Origin: Gammaproteobacteria bacterium
GTDB taxonomy: Bacteria; Pseudomonadota; Gammaproteobacteria; Xanthomonadales; Marinicellaceae
Assembly (NCBI GenBank): GCA_024280395.1
Contig: JAJRQG010000100.1
Location: forward strand, 1 to 64,000
Length of the DNA stretch: 64,000 nucleotides
Reading direction: 5' to 3'
Positions 37,513-46,882 of the stretch are shown here, piece by piece. The position numbers and the translations under genes were made by a program. A model generated the notes under the pieces. The model was not told where the DNA came from. It searched no databases and saw only the letters and a program-made list of their open reading frames with translations. How positions within the stretch are numbered: position 1 is the first letter of the stretch; every line of letters begins with the position of its first letter.

Positions 37513-37541
37513 AAAACCTTGGCAAAATGTACCAAGGTTTT
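37513..37541 (-). terminator. mdh terminator
   Basis: On the minus strand AAAACCTTGG (37541-37532) pairs with CCAAGGTTTT (37522-37513) across a 9-nt loop, and the T run continues to 37510. It ends the mdh transcript, 23 bp after its stop. The start codon of the next minus-strand gene follows directly. Confidence 0.85.
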
Positions 37542-37563
37542 AGATTTTATCATTATTTGAGAC

Positions 37564-38544
37564 TTATCCCAATAAATGTTCAACCGCTTCGCGTTCTTCG
37601 CGCAATTCTTTTTCGGTCGCATCTAAACGATCTTGCGAAAAAGCATCAATGTCTAATCCCTGAACAATTTCATATTGGCCATTTTTACAGGTAACTGGAT
37701 AAGAGAAAATAATGCCCGCATCAACACCATAACTGCCATCGGCAGGAATAGCCATAGACACCCAATCACCATCTGTAGTACCTAGTGACCAAGTACGCAT
37801 GTGGTCAATCGCAGCACTTGCAGCAGAAGCGGCACTTGAAGCACCACGGGCTTTAATTATTGCCGCACCACGTTTTTGTACTGTTGGAATAAAATCATTT
37901 TCATAATAATCTCTATCGATTAAATCTGTTGCTGCAACACCATCAATCTTCACATTGGCAATATCTGGATATTGTGTTGAAGAATGATTTCCCCAAATAG
38001 TCATATTCGTTACATCATTGGTTTGCTTGCCTGTTTTGGCTGCCAATTGACCCATAGCGCGATTGTGATCTAAACGTGTCATTGCAGTAAATTGCTTGTT
38101 GGCAATATCAGGAGCTGATTCCATAGCAATCATGGCATTGGTATTGGCAGGATTTCCCACTACCAAGACTTTAATGTCTTTAGATGCATTGTCATTAATC
38201 GCTTTGCCTTGAACCGTAAAGATAGCACCATTGGCTTCTAATAAATCAGCACGTTCCATGCCAGGACCACGAGGGCGAGCACCAACCAATAAAGCGTAAT
38301 CTGCATCTTTAAAGGCAACATTTGGATCGTCACTTGCAATAACGCTATGTAACAAAGGAAAAGCACAATCTTCAAGTTCCATAACCACACCTTGAACTGC
38401 ACCCATGGCCGGAGGAATTTCCAAAAGTTGTAAGATAATAGGTTGGTCTGCGCCAAGCATATCGCCTGCAGCAATTCTGAATAATAATTGATAACCGATT
38501 TGACCGGCTGCGCCAGTGATGGCAACTCTTACTGGATCTTTCAT
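37564..38544 (-). CDS. mdh: Malate dehydrogenase
   Basis: A 326-residue NAD-dependent malate dehydrogenase of the cytoplasmic/Xanthomonas-like type. [21 protein letters not shown] is split by the nucleotide-binding glycines. [18 protein letters not shown] is the mobile loop with substrate-binding arginines, [10 protein letters not shown] follows, and the catalytic histidine is in [14 protein letters not shown] chose the ATG at 38544 (GAGG 6 bp upstream) over 38571. Works with succinate dehydrogenase in the citric acid cycle. Confidence 0.95.
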   Translation of the reverse strand: MKDPVRVAITGAAGQIGYQLLFRIAAGDMLGADQPIILQLLEIPPAMGAVQGVVMELEDCAFPLLHSVIASDDPNVAFKDADYALLVGARPRGPGMERADLLEANGAIFTVQGKAINDNASKDIKVLVVGNPANTNAMIAMESAPDIANKQFTAMTRLDHNRAMGQLAAKTGKQTNDVTNMTIWGNHSSTQYPDIANVKIDGVAATDLIDRDYYENDFIPTVQKRGAAIIKARGASSAASAASAAIDHMRTWSLGTTDGDWVSMAIPADGSYGVDAGIIFSYPVTCKNGQYEIVQGLDIDAFSQDRLDATEKELREEREAVEHLLG

Positions 38545-38626
38545 AATAGCCTCTTTGAGATAAAAGAGCATTACATAATTTATGCGAAGCTCTTGATAAG
38601 TATTCCCTGCAAATACTTGTTAAAAA

Positions 38627-38703
38627 TGGTCGGGATGAGAAGATTCGAACTTCCGACCCCCACAACCCCATTGTGGTGCGCTACCAGGCTGCGCTACATC
38701 CCG
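38627..38703 (-). tRNA. tRNA-Pro (GGG)
   Basis: A 77-nt gene including CCA. The acceptor stem is CGGGATG / CATCCCG, the D arm GCGC...GCGC, the anticodon stem CCACA / TGTGG with loop ATGGGGT (anticodon GGG), and the T arm contains TTCGAAT. The genomic CCA is encoded. It lies between mdh and rnd on the same strand. Confidence 0.97.
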
Positions 38704-38767
38704 AATTTGTGTGTGTATTTTAGTTTCAAACTTAAATAGTGCAAGGTTTTTTAACGTTCAAATCACA

Positions 38768-39823
38768 TTACTGAGTAATTAATTGCCACATATCAAGATC
38801 GGTTAATTCTTTGTCCGCCGCAATCAATGATTTCAAGTCAGTCATATTAATAACCAATGCCGATGGAATATCTAATTTTTCACAAGTCTCCATTAACTCT
38901 TGCTTTACTTTGACTAGTTTCACACCTTGTTTGGCAGACAATTTGTCAAACTTTGGCAAACTCTCAGAGCTTATGTTTAAAGCTCTATCATACAGTTGAA
39001 TGATTGCTTCCCAATTATGTTTTGCAAAACCTGGGTATAATCCAACATCATCAATAAATTGCCCTTTAGATTGTGGTTTTTTATAAACGATGCCTAATAT
39101 TTCGTCATTTTTCAAAATCCAATTTCTAGGCTTGTCTCGTTGTTTTGCCAACGTTTCTCGCCAACTCAACAAACTGTACAACAACTGCTGCTGTTCATTG
39201 TCTAAACGTTTTGACATGGCGATTTTAACAAAAGTTTTGTTGACATGATTGGCATCAATAACTGCGTCCATGCGTTGTTTTATTAATAAATCATACCATG
39301 TTTGCCGTCCTTGTTTTTCCAGTTCTTCTTGTAAAATAGACTGTAATTCAGGCAGGTAAACAACATCATCTAAAGCATACTGTAATTGTTCATCACTCAA
39401 TGGCCTTTGCATCCAATCTGATCGGCTATGGGCCTTATCCAACTCAACCCCAAGCAGTTCTTTCACAATGTTTTGGTAAGAAAAATGTAAACCATGACCA
39501 CACAAAGATGCAGCGATCTGTGTATCGAATACTTTTTCTGGCAATTGTTGATTTAAGTTGTAGAGAATTTCTAAATCTTCAGAGCCTGAATGTAGAATAA
39601 TATTGTCCAGCAGTTCTTTGAAAATCGAGTTCTGAGTGATCTTTTTCATGTCAATCAAATAATAACACTCGGCTATTTTCAATTGAAACAATGCTGGTTT
39701 CGGGTAAAAGGTATTGACTCTCTCAAACTCACTGTCAAATGCGATGGCATCATTTTTATTTATCGACAAAATGAGCGCTTCACATTCTGAATTATCGTCA
39801 ATCCACTGGTAATCTGTTATCAT
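38768..39823 (-). CDS. rnd: Ribonuclease D
   Basis: A 351-residue DEDDy 3'-5' exoribonuclease that trims tRNA precursors. The catalytic motifs are FDSEFERVNTF (DxE), HSGSEDLEILY and YALDDVVYL. Two C-terminal HRDC-like helical domains follow. It lies 64 bp upstream of tRNA-Pro on the same strand. The divergent nucleotidase gene starts 37 bp away. No Shine-Dalgarno is obvious. Confidence 0.94.
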   Translation of the reverse strand: MITDYQWIDDNSECEALILSINKNDAIAFDSEFERVNTFYPKPALFQLKIAECYYLIDMKKITQNSIFKELLDNIILHSGSEDLEILYNLNQQLPEKVFDTQIAASLCGHGLHFSYQNIVKELLGVELDKAHSRSDWMQRPLSDEQLQYALDDVVYLPELQSILQEELEKQGRQTWYDLLIKQRMDAVIDANHVNKTFVKIAMSKRLDNEQQQLLYSLLSWRETLAKQRDKPRNWILKNDEILGIVYKKPQSKGQFIDDVGLYPGFAKHNWEAIIQLYDRALNISSESLPKFDKLSAKQGVKLVKVKQELMETCEKLDIPSALVINMTDLKSLIAADKELTDLDMWQLITQ

Positions 39824-39860
39824 TTACCCATTAAAACATAGATTACATTTTTCAAGCAAT

Positions 39861-41495
39861 ATGAAAGTCAGCAAATCAATAAAACAAAGCATTTTATTTA
39901 GTTCAACCACACTCTTTTTAATGGTATTTATAACTGCATGTAATCAGAAAAAGCCATCTCCCATAAAATCCTTTAAAATTTTAGCAATCAATGATGTGTA
40001 CCGAGCCGAAGGGTTAGACAAAGGCACATTGGGAGGGCTAGCCCGTGTGCGAACCTTGAGAAAACAATTATTAGAAGAAGGCGAGCAAGTGTTGTTCTTG
40101 CATGCTGGCGATTTTCTACAACCTTCGTTTAGCAGTAGAGTCAATCAAGGCGTTGCCATGATTGATGTCATGAATAGGTTAGATGGACCTAACCAAATAT
40201 TTGATGGAAATATGATTGTCACTTTTGGCAATCATGAATTCGACAAATCCAAAATGAAATACTTACTCAGGTTACAACAGCGCATTGATGAATCCGAATT
40301 CACATGGCTTGATTCCAACATCAATTGGCTAAGAGATGAAAAATTTGGTGTAATTCACTCTAGCAAATTACAAAAATGGTTAATTAAAGACATTTCCGGT
40401 ATCAAAGTTGGACTATACAGCTTAACTACGGATATGGCAAAACCCGCATACATTGCCAGTTTTGACAACCCTATTGAGGTCACAAAGCATTTTGTTCCCT
40501 TCTTAAAATCGCAAGGAGCACAAATAGTGATAGCCTTAACCCACCAACGACTCAGCGATGATAAAAAAATTCTGAATCTAGAACAGAAATACAGGCCTGA
40601 TCTCGTCTTTGGCGGCCATGAACATTACCGTCAACTTGAACAAATCAATGGCAAATGGATTGTTAAGGCTGATGCTGATGCGCTTTCTGCGGCAGTGATT
40701 GATGTTTCTTTGGATTCAGATGGAATAATTAATATTCTACCTGTATTTATAGAACTCGATGAAACCACAGACAAAGATCTTTATTTACATCAGGAGATTA
40801 AAAACTGGCTACAAAAAACCAGTGTTAAATATTGCCAAAAGATAAAACAAGATAGCAATTGCCTAAAAGAGGCCTACGGAAGTACCAAGGTCAAATTAAT
40901 AGCAGAAGAAAGTGAAATCCGAAGATTTGAAACCAACATGGGAAATTATATCGCAGATACGGCCAAACAAGAATTTAAAGTCTGTGATGCCGATATCTCC
41001 TTAATTAACTCTGGCTCTATTCGCTTAAATCACAACATTGCTGCCAACAGTAACATCACTAGAAAACACTTAGAAGGCATGTTTCCCTACCCTTCAAATC
41101 TACAATTGATTAAAATCAATGGTAAAATTTTACGCAAAATGCTAACCCATACCATTGATAAATGGACAGCCAATGGTCATTGGTTGCTGGTTTCAGGAAT
41201 AAAATATATCCACAATCCAGAAAATCAAAGCTTTAGCCAATTAAGATGGAGTGATAACAATCAAGCTATTTCTGATGATGAAACTTTCACTGTTATAGTA
41301 CCAAAATACTTAATTGACAAACACACTGATCACGATGGTTACGACATGATAGATGAATCAATGATTCAGGACTGTGTAAAAAACGGTTCAGATTTAAAAA
41401 AATTACTCATTACTCGCATTAAAAACACGCCCAATGGTATTGATCCCAAAGTTGATGGTAGAATCTGTAATGTGTTAAGGAGTAATTGTCACTGA
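39861..41495 (+). CDS. 5'-nucleotidase / metallophosphatase lipoprotein
   Basis: A 544-residue UshA-like lipoprotein (lipobox FITAC near residue 27). The N-terminal metallophosphoesterase domain has LAINDVYRAEG, LHAGDFLQPS, VTFGNHEFD and VFGGHEHYR; the C-terminal 5'-nucleotidase domain has SLINSGSIRLNHNI and the HDGYDM region. The first metal motif reads ND-V-Y where UshA has ND-x-H, a change seen in some family branches. Probably a periplasmic nucleotide or related phosphate ester hydrolase. It overlaps the next ORF only if that gene starts at the TTG. Confidence 0.88.
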   Translation: MKVSKSIKQSILFSSTTLFLMVFITACNQKKPSPIKSFKILAINDVYRAEGLDKGTLGGLARVRTLRKQLLEEGEQVLFLHAGDFLQPSFSSRVNQGVAMIDVMNRLDGPNQIFDGNMIVTFGNHEFDKSKMKYLLRLQQRIDESEFTWLDSNINWLRDEKFGVIHSSKLQKWLIKDISGIKVGLYSLTTDMAKPAYIASFDNPIEVTKHFVPFLKSQGAQIVIALTHQRLSDDKKILNLEQKYRPDLVFGGHEHYRQLEQINGKWIVKADADALSAAVIDVSLDSDGIINILPVFIELDETTDKDLYLHQEIKNWLQKTSVKYCQKIKQDSNCLKEAYGSTKVKLIAEESEIRRFETNMGNYIADTAKQEFKVCDADISLINSGSIRLNHNIAANSNITRKHLEGMFPYPSNLQLIKINGKILRKMLTHTIDKWTANGHWLLVSGIKYIHNPENQSFSQLRWSDNNQAISDDETFTVIVPKYLIDKHTDHDGYDMIDESMIQDCVKNGSDLKKLLITRIKNTPNGIDPKVDGRICNVLRSNCH

Positions 41496-41497
41496 TT

Positions 41498-43366
41498 ATG
41501 TCTGGTAAAGAAATCTCTGTATTTATTCTTGGCCTTGTTCTGGTCGGGTTTCTTTATGTCATGAAAAACCCAACAAACCAATCTTCAATCGCCGAATCAG
41601 CGGCCACTCAACCAATACAAGTTGGTACCATTTCTAAACAACAATCCAGTTTTAATCCCAAAACAAAACAACCTACTATTGAAAATATACTCGACATACC
41701 AGCATGGACATTTGATTTTGCAGCAATAGAGGCATTAACCAGTGAAGAACTGGTCAAATCTATTAATTTAGCCGTTCAAGAACAACGTTTTTTTCAACCC
41801 AAAGAAAACAACGCCCTATTCTTTCTAAGCAATCTGAAGTCAATTGATCAGAACAATGAAAATCTAGCAGAACTGACTAAGATACTTACAGATGAAATAT
41901 CAAGCCAAACTCAAATAGCGCTACAAGACAACGATGATAAACGCTTGGTGAAAATTATCTCACGATTAAAAACATTGTCTTTTGACAAAAACGAAATAAA
42001 TTCACTAAAAGAAAAATTGGTCAGCATAAAAACAGTTAACAAACTGTTTATTAAAGGAATTAAACTAATTAACAACAACCGTATAGTTAGCGACGACTCC
42101 AATGATGCATGGCATATAGCCAAACAAATGCTCACGGTTGACAGTGAGAATACCAAGACCAAAGATTTAGTCAATCAAGTTAACCATGAATTGCTCAATA
42201 ACGCCTTACGTGCAGCCGAAGAGATTGACTTTGAAATGGCAGGCATACAAATTAAACAGGCTCAGCTATTGTCGCCAAATTCAGAATCAGTCATGTTTAC
42301 AATTGACACCATCAACCAACTTAAATTACAAAGATATCAATGGTTGGAACAACAAATTTCCCAAGCCATTGAAAAAGTCAATGTTCCACGCGCCAATCGA
42401 ATGTTGACGCAATTAATAGAGTTAGGAATTGAAGCATCTCAACTGGTTGAATTTAATCAAGAAATTGAGCGCATCACTATATTGGGCAAATACAAACCTT
42501 TAGAAACCTTTACCGATATTTCAATAGCCAATTCACCACTGCCCAAAATGGTGGTCATGCCAGTAGGCAGCTTTACCATGGGCTCTAATACCGATGCAAA
42601 AAATCAAAGACCCATTCACAAAGTATCCATCAATTATGGCTTTGCTGTCAGTCAAAACGAAATTTCTGTCGAGGATTTTGGCCTGTTTACACAAGACAGC
42701 GATTACAAAACCGATGCAGAAAAAAACAACTCATCTCGCATTTACGATATGCGAACAGGTCGTTTAAAAAATAAAAACAGAATCAACTGGCAAAAAAATT
42801 ACATGGGTAAAAAAGCCACCTTGCAAGATCCAGTAATCCATGTATCATGGAATGATGCTATTGCCTATACACAATGGTTAAGTGAACAAACGGGGAAAAA
42901 CTATCGGTTACTTAGCGAAGCAGAATTTGAATATGTATTAAGATCAAGCTCCAACAGCTACTATCCCTGGGGCGATGGCACTCCCAAACAAGTGATTGAA
43001 AACCTAACTGGCAAACTGGATAAATCAAAAAACGCATCAAGAGCCAAGTGGAAAAAAGGCTTTGAAAAATACAACGACAAATATTGGGGCCCTGCTCCTG
43101 TAGGCAGTTTTATCACCAATTCATTTCTACTCAACGATACAGCTGGCAATGTCATGGAATGGGTGGCCGATTGTTGGCATGACACCTATGCCAGAGCACC
43201 AATTGATGGCAGTGCATGGATCAATCCAGGTTGTGCAGACCACGTAATACGAGGGGGAAGTTGGAGCAGTGCAAAAGAAGAATTTTCTTCAGCGCACCGT
43301 TTTACAGCCAAAGCCAGTTTTACCGACGCCAGATTGGGGTTTAGAATAGCGGTTAATTTGAAATAA
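41498..43366 (+). CDS. Membrane-anchored formylglycine-generating-enzyme-like protein
   Basis: A 622-residue protein with one N-terminal membrane segment (about residues 6-21) and a helical middle part of roughly 300 residues. The C-terminal FGE-sulfatase (SUMF1-like) domain starts at PKMVVMPVGSFTMGSNTD and includes VIHVSWNDAIAYTQWLSE, YRLLSEAEFEYVLR, DTAGNVMEWVADCW and VIRGGSWSS...RLGFRIA. The catalytic cysteine pair of true FGE is not evident, so it may bind carbohydrate or protein instead. Start uncertain: ATG at 41498 is 15 bp after AAGGAG; a TTG at 41486 is 3 bp after it. Confidence 0.85.
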   Translation: MSGKEISVFILGLVLVGFLYVMKNPTNQSSIAESAATQPIQVGTISKQQSSFNPKTKQPTIENILDIPAWTFDFAAIEALTSEELVKSINLAVQEQRFFQPKENNALFFLSNLKSIDQNNENLAELTKILTDEISSQTQIALQDNDDKRLVKIISRLKTLSFDKNEINSLKEKLVSIKTVNKLFIKGIKLINNNRIVSDDSNDAWHIAKQMLTVDSENTKTKDLVNQVNHELLNNALRAAEEIDFEMAGIQIKQAQLLSPNSESVMFTIDTINQLKLQRYQWLEQQISQAIEKVNVPRANRMLTQLIELGIEASQLVEFNQEIERITILGKYKPLETFTDISIANSPLPKMVVMPVGSFTMGSNTDAKNQRPIHKVSINYGFAVSQNEISVEDFGLFTQDSDYKTDAEKNNSSRIYDMRTGRLKNKNRINWQKNYMGKKATLQDPVIHVSWNDAIAYTQWLSEQTGKNYRLLSEAEFEYVLRSSSNSYYPWGDGTPKQVIENLTGKLDKSKNASRAKWKKGFEKYNDKYWGPAPVGSFITNSFLLNDTAGNVMEWVADCWHDTYARAPIDGSAWINPGCADHVIRGGSWSSAKEEFSSAHRFTAKASFTDARLGFRIAVNLK

Positions 43367-43475
43367 AATCATTTTTAATTCAAATTATCTTGAACATCAA
43401 TTATTAATCTTTATACTAGCAAACCTTAATAACAATCACTGAATTGTTATTAAGAAACACAGTTAAAAATAGTGT

Positions 43476-43560
43476 GCCAGGGTGGCGGAACTGGTAGACG
43501 CGCCGGATTCAAAATCCGGTTTCTTCGGAAGTGCGGGTTCGATTCCCGCTCCTGGTACCA
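43476..43560 (+). tRNA. tRNA-Leu (CAA)
   Basis: An 85-nt gene including CCA. The acceptor stem is GCCAGGG / TCCTGGT-like, the anticodon stem CCGGA / TCCGG with loop TTCAAAA (anticodon CAA), a long variable arm TTTCTTCGGAAGT-like, and T arm GCGGGTTCGATTCCCGC. Its last 18 bases are part of the 25-bp direct repeat that bounds the integrated element, so the gene was rebuilt on integration. Confidence 0.97.
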
Positions 43561-43567
43561 TTTTTTA
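43543..43567 (+). other. Left attachment site (attL)
   Basis: TTCCCGCTCCTGGTACCA plus TTTTTTA spans the tRNA-Leu 3' end and the first bases after it. It is identical over 25 bp to 49841-49865. Confidence 0.85.
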
Positions 43568-44023
43568 ACTTATCCCATTGTTTTATAAGGAAATAATGAA
43601 ACACATCTAAATTTATACCAACAATTGTACCAAAACCCTGTTCAAGAACTAACCAATTAACGTGTATAAAAACCTTCTTTTTAATAATGTGCATAAATTC
43701 AACTAACCTACCCTTTTTTATCGGTGTTACTTTTGTTTCATTTATTCCTCATTCAACCTTTTATTATTATATTTAAATGAAATCAATACAACTGTTCATA
43801 ATAACATCCTAAATTATCAACAATTCAATATCCCATATAACTGTACAATATTACTATATTGCTCTATTTAATAGATGGTGTGTTTTGCATATTAACTACA
43901 TAGCTCTAAAGAATTATATAAATTTACTACTATGGTTGTTTTTATTAGAATATTATAAGTAAATAGATACTTATTCAACAATTATAGGAATGATTTCGAG
44001 TTTGCAAGTCCAATAAAGGGGTG

Positions 44024-44090
44024 GGTGTTTCTATTTTGAGATCCTTGAAGATCTTTATCATGAACACCCTAGACCAAAAATAGGGTTTTA
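44024..44090 (-). repeat. Structured repeat, copy 1
   Basis: Shares blocks of 14 (GGTGTTTCTATTTT), 15 (GAAGATCTTTATCAT) and 16 (CACCCTAGACCAAAAA) identical bases with copy 2 at 45333-45400. On the minus strand it can form ACCCTA / TAGGGT (44086-44081 with 44071-44066). It can instead form GGGTGTT / AACACCC (44069-44063 with 44029-44023) around an inner AGATC / GATCT stem. The two hairpins share GGGT and exclude each other. It lies 45 bp downstream of the SHOCT gene. Confidence 0.6.
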
Positions 44091-44134
44091 GTAGCTTTTC
44101 ATTTATGAAAAAAAATATGAAGTATTATTTAAGA

Positions 44135-44884
44135 TTATGAAAGTAGCTTGCTCTTTAGTTTTAAAAACTCTTCACTTGTTAGCAAGCCTTGTTCTTTTAA
44201 TTTTCCTAGCTTTACAATTTCATCCGCAACAGAATTATCGGATATCTGACTAGGCTTTTCTTCTATCAGCTTTGCTTGAGTTGCTGTGTCTTCAATATCT
44301 GCTTGCTTTATGATAACTTTCATTACACTGTGCCAATGCTGTGCTTGCTCCATAGCTGACCATTCTTGTCCAAAAGGTAAACTAATTTTATAATTTGGAT
44401 TTTTCACCCTATTAACTGTGATTAGTAATTCAGCACTATTTGTTTTATTTGATGATTCTGTTTTTCCTGAAAGTCCTCCAATAATTGCGCCCGCACCTCC
44501 AAATACTAAACCGCCAATAAGCGCACCCCCTAACTGGCTACCCCTTGATGTTTTTGTAATAGTTGTGCCATCTACAAGTATTTCAGATGAAAGAATGTCT
44601 TGGTATGATAATATATCTGCTTCAATAACTCTATCATAATAATGTTCATTTCTCTCATTTTGTTTCAATAGGCAGATTTTTTTTCTGTTTTCATCAATAG
44701 CAATAGCTAAAAGCCCATTTACTTGTACTACCATTTGACTAGGAGAAAAATCAGTAATTTTCATAAATTTATTTTCCATAATTTCAATATTTTCCTTGAA
44801 ACGAGTCTCTATATTAGCATTCATTATAGATCCAACCACTAAAATCCCAACAAAGATTACCGCCACCCATATTAAAAATTCCAC
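44135..44884 (-). CDS. SHOCT-domain membrane protein
   Basis: A 249-residue protein. An N-terminal membrane segment (about residues 4-20) is followed by a soluble beta-rich region, then a glycine-rich hydrophobic stretch near residues 117-135 (LGGALIGGLVFGG and GAIIGGLSG) that could insert in a membrane. The last ~30 residues (VKLGKLKEQGLLTSEEFLKLK) are a SHOCT domain, usually a short oligomerisation module. It is the left-most cargo gene of the element and is flanked by the two structured repeats. Function unknown. Confidence 0.7.
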   Translation of the reverse strand: MEFLIWVAVIFVGILVVGSIMNANIETRFKENIEIMENKFMKITDFSPSQMVVQVNGLLAIAIDENRKKICLLKQNERNEHYYDRVIEADILSYQDILSSEILVDGTTITKTSRGSQLGGALIGGLVFGGAGAIIGGLSGKTESSNKTNSAELLITVNRVKNPNYKISLPFGQEWSAMEQAQHWHSVMKVIIKQADIEDTATQAKLIEEKPSQISDNSVADEIVKLGKLKEQGLLTSEEFLKLKSKLLS

Positions 44885-45702
44885 TTTTATTTCTCCATTA
44901 ACTAGTTATTTTATCTTTATACATTATAACGTATTAGAATTTTCAAATAAATATTTATCTAGCAACTTATCCATATATTATTTTGGTATATAACGTAGCA
45001 ACCATTTCAAAGAAGTTAATAGCCATATAGTACGTTAATAAATTAAACACTAGTTTAATGGGTTTCGTTATATTGTTTATTTAAACTATTCCTGGTCAAT
45101 ACAACCAATAAGAATAAATCTTGGTTAAATGATAAATTCTATTATGACGAAAGTTAACTACTCCATATATTTATGGCTTTGTTTAAATCCTATATTTACT
45201 ATTCATTAAATATTGATTTGAATATTTGATGAATTTGTGTAAAAAGTGTACACATCAGTGTTTTTCTATTCAAAAAACATATGAATCTTAAGGAAAGTGG
45301 ATGTATCTGCTCGTATTTTAGATATGAGGGATGGTGTTTCTATTTTCAAAAAATGGAAGATCTTTATCATATGCACCCTAGACCAAAAACCAGGTTTTTA
45401 CTGTTGTTTCTTTCTGAATGAATAATACGCGATAAATTGAATGGAACCCTAATACTTGAAGTTAATCAAATATTAGGGCGTAGATAAGTACGTAGTTAAA
45501 AGCCTTCTACAATTCCATAGGCTAATTTCTTAAATTGTATTTATTCGTGCCAATACTTCTTTATTTTAATACCTCCCAAAGCTATATTGTCACTTGTTTT
45601 AAGCACTCTTTTACAATATGAATAAGTAGAGTAGAGTACAGTAGAGAAGAATAGTTTAGAAAAGATACATTAATAATGTAAATTTATAATCTCTTTTTTT
45701 TC
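44885..45702. other. Gene-free AT-rich stretch within the element
   Basis: No ORF with a believable start, composition or family pattern lies in this 818-bp interval on either strand. The one clear feature is copy 2 of the structured repeat. The space upstream of the SHOCT gene start (44885 onward) should hold its promoter, but no convincing -35/-10 pair was picked out. Confidence 0.5.
45333..45400 (-). repeat. Structured repeat, copy 2
   Basis: Same orientation as copy 1 and about 1.3 kb away. Where copy 1 forms CCCTA / TAGGG on the minus strand, this copy has CCTGG (45394-45390) and CTAGG (45381-45377), which still pair through one G-U wobble, so the stem is kept while the sequence changes. 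The outer GGTG / CACC is also kept. It lies about 300 bp downstream of the 138-residue island gene. Confidence 0.6.
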
Positions 45703-46119
45703 TCATGGCTTTAAGCTCACTATTTTTGATATCCTAAAATCTTTATCTATAAGTTTTTGTCTACAATCCCTTTCTCCTGCCTTTATTTTGGCTTGCAAAA
45801 CAATACCTTTTAAATTATTTAAGGCAAATCGATCAAATCTCTTAATTGATTCAGTTGGAAAAACCAACCTCCAAAACTTAGGGAAATCATGCCTTTTAGA
45901 GACCTTGAATTTATACTTCCCATTTTTAGATTTAGTATAATATTTGATATTAAACCATTTTGTAAAAATACAGTTTTGATACTCGCTTATTTCTGCTAAT
46001 TTGAAAAACAACATTAAACGTGGTTCACCAAATGAATTTCTAAATTTATAATCATGTAAAACTACTGAATATGAACCATCTTTTATCAATGGTTCATATT
46101 CTAATGATTTACTATTCAT
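45703..46119 (-). CDS. Island-associated hypothetical protein, 138 aa
   Basis: A 138-residue basic protein. The pattern DGSYSVVLHDYKFRN...PRLMLFFKLAEISEYQNC...KWFNIKYY, then FKVSKRHDFPKFWRLVFP and a closing basic segment, resembles short conserved proteins near AlpA genes in proteobacterial genomic islands. I cannot name a domain. It overlaps the upstream 71-residue ORF by 4 bp and is the last of five minus-strand genes. Confidence 0.65.
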   Translation of the reverse strand: MNSKSLEYEPLIKDGSYSVVLHDYKFRNSFGEPRLMLFFKLAEISEYQNCIFTKWFNIKYYTKSKNGKYKFKVSKRHDFPKFWRLVFPTESIKRFDRFALNNLKGIVLQAKIKAGERDCRQKLIDKDFRISKIVSLKP

Positions 46120-46331
46120 GTTATCAAACCATGATTGAGTATATCTAACGCTTTCAGACTATCGGCACAAATACCACATTGTTCAAGTAGCTTAGAAAAT
46201 CGGGTATTGCCTGTAGTTTTCAAGCTCAAACAATTACCAATAACCAAAGATGTTTCAATTTCAAAATACTTAGAATCTATTAACTGATAAAGATTAAAAT
46301 TAAAGTTGCTGTGAATTAATATTTTATTCAT
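46116..46331 (-). CDS. Hypothetical island protein, 71 aa
   Basis: A 71-residue protein with no family that I recognise. It contains three Cys (NCLSL, QCGICADS) and a C-terminal helix. It overlaps both neighbours (8 bp upstream, 4 bp downstream), which supports it as a real gene translated by coupling. Confidence 0.55.
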   Translation of the reverse strand: MNKILIHSNFNFNLYQLIDSKYFEIETSLVIGNCLSLKTTGNTRFSKLLEQCGICADSLKALDILNHGLIT

Positions 46332-46590
46332 CGTTAGCTACCACAAAATAATTAGCTACTTTGTGCCATGTACCTTGTGCCGTTACATCAAGAACCATTA
46401 TTTTATCAATGTTCATATTCTCAATGTTTTTAAGTTCCATTATTCTAGGTGCTGGACTTTGAATATGTAAAACTTCACGGGCATAGATAGTTGTACAACT
46501 GCCATGTTCTCTAATTTGTTTCTTTAATCGTTGCCTTTGTGCCTGTGCAGTATTAGAATTACGCACAGGCGATTTAGTTAAATCATTCAT
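46324..46590 (-). CDS. Small helix-turn-helix protein
   Basis: An 88-residue protein. AQAQRQRLKKQIREHGSCTT followed by IYAREVLHIQSPAPRIMELK fits the HTH_39-type helix-turn-helix seen in phage and island genes, where the segment REVLHIQSPAPRIMEL is the recognition region. I chose the ATG at 46590 (MNDLTKSPVRN), which overlaps the upstream gene by 8 bp; the longer ORF reaching 46722 has an unlikely N-terminus. Possibly a DNA-binding regulator. Confidence 0.65.
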   Translation of the reverse strand: MNDLTKSPVRNSNTAQAQRQRLKKQIREHGSCTTIYAREVLHIQSPAPRIMELKNIENMNIDKIMVLDVTAQGTWHKVANYFVVANDE

Positions 46591-46882
46591 GATTAATTTT
46601 CTCGCTTGTTTGTTGAATAGACAAATTAGAAACCGCAACGCCCGCCAAAGTGTTTGCGGTTTCATTGTTTTTGTAATGTCTGAAATTCCACAATGAACAA
46701 TCAGTAATTGTACAAAGGGCAATTTCTTTTCTTACGCCTTTACTTTCGCTTTGAGTCAAACCACCACCGCAACAATCCCAACATTGAGCGTTCATAGCGT
46801 GTTTGATATGAGTTAAGCGAGTTGTTTTACTAGAACCGCTATTAGGGTTCTTTTGTAAAGCTAGATTTTGATTATTAGGCAT
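46583..46882 (-). CDS. Cysteine-rich island protein, probable zinc ribbon
   Basis: A 99-residue protein. NAQCWDCCGGGLT and, 20 residues on, IALCTITDCSLWNFR give a C-x-x-C...C-x4-C set, a zinc-ribbon arrangement common in phage and P4-like island proteins. GAGGAA 8 bp upstream supports the ATG at 46882, which overlaps the AlpA gene by 8 bp. Function unknown. Confidence 0.65.
   Translation of the reverse strand: MPNNQNLALQKNPNSGSSKTTRLTHIKHAMNAQCWDCCGGGLTQSESKGVRKEIALCTITDCSLWNFRHYKNNETANTLAGVAVSNLSIQQTSEKINHE

Noticed and set aside
41486-41498. TTG start for the FGE-like gene
   Set aside because: It has AAGGAG only 3 bp upstream; the ATG at 41498 was kept, with the doubt stated in the entry.
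43509-43694. 61-residue minus-strand ORF
   Set aside because: It runs across tRNA-Leu and the attachment site and fits no family.
44024-45400. Integron attC-like sites around the SHOCT gene
   Set aside because: The flanking repeats are imperfectly palindromic, but the core GTTRRRY/RYYYAAC ends are not in place, there are only two copies, and the integrase is P4-type without an integron-specific patch.
44885-45702. Retron-type ncRNA
   Set aside because: Structured repeats are present, but no reverse transcriptase gene lies in the window.
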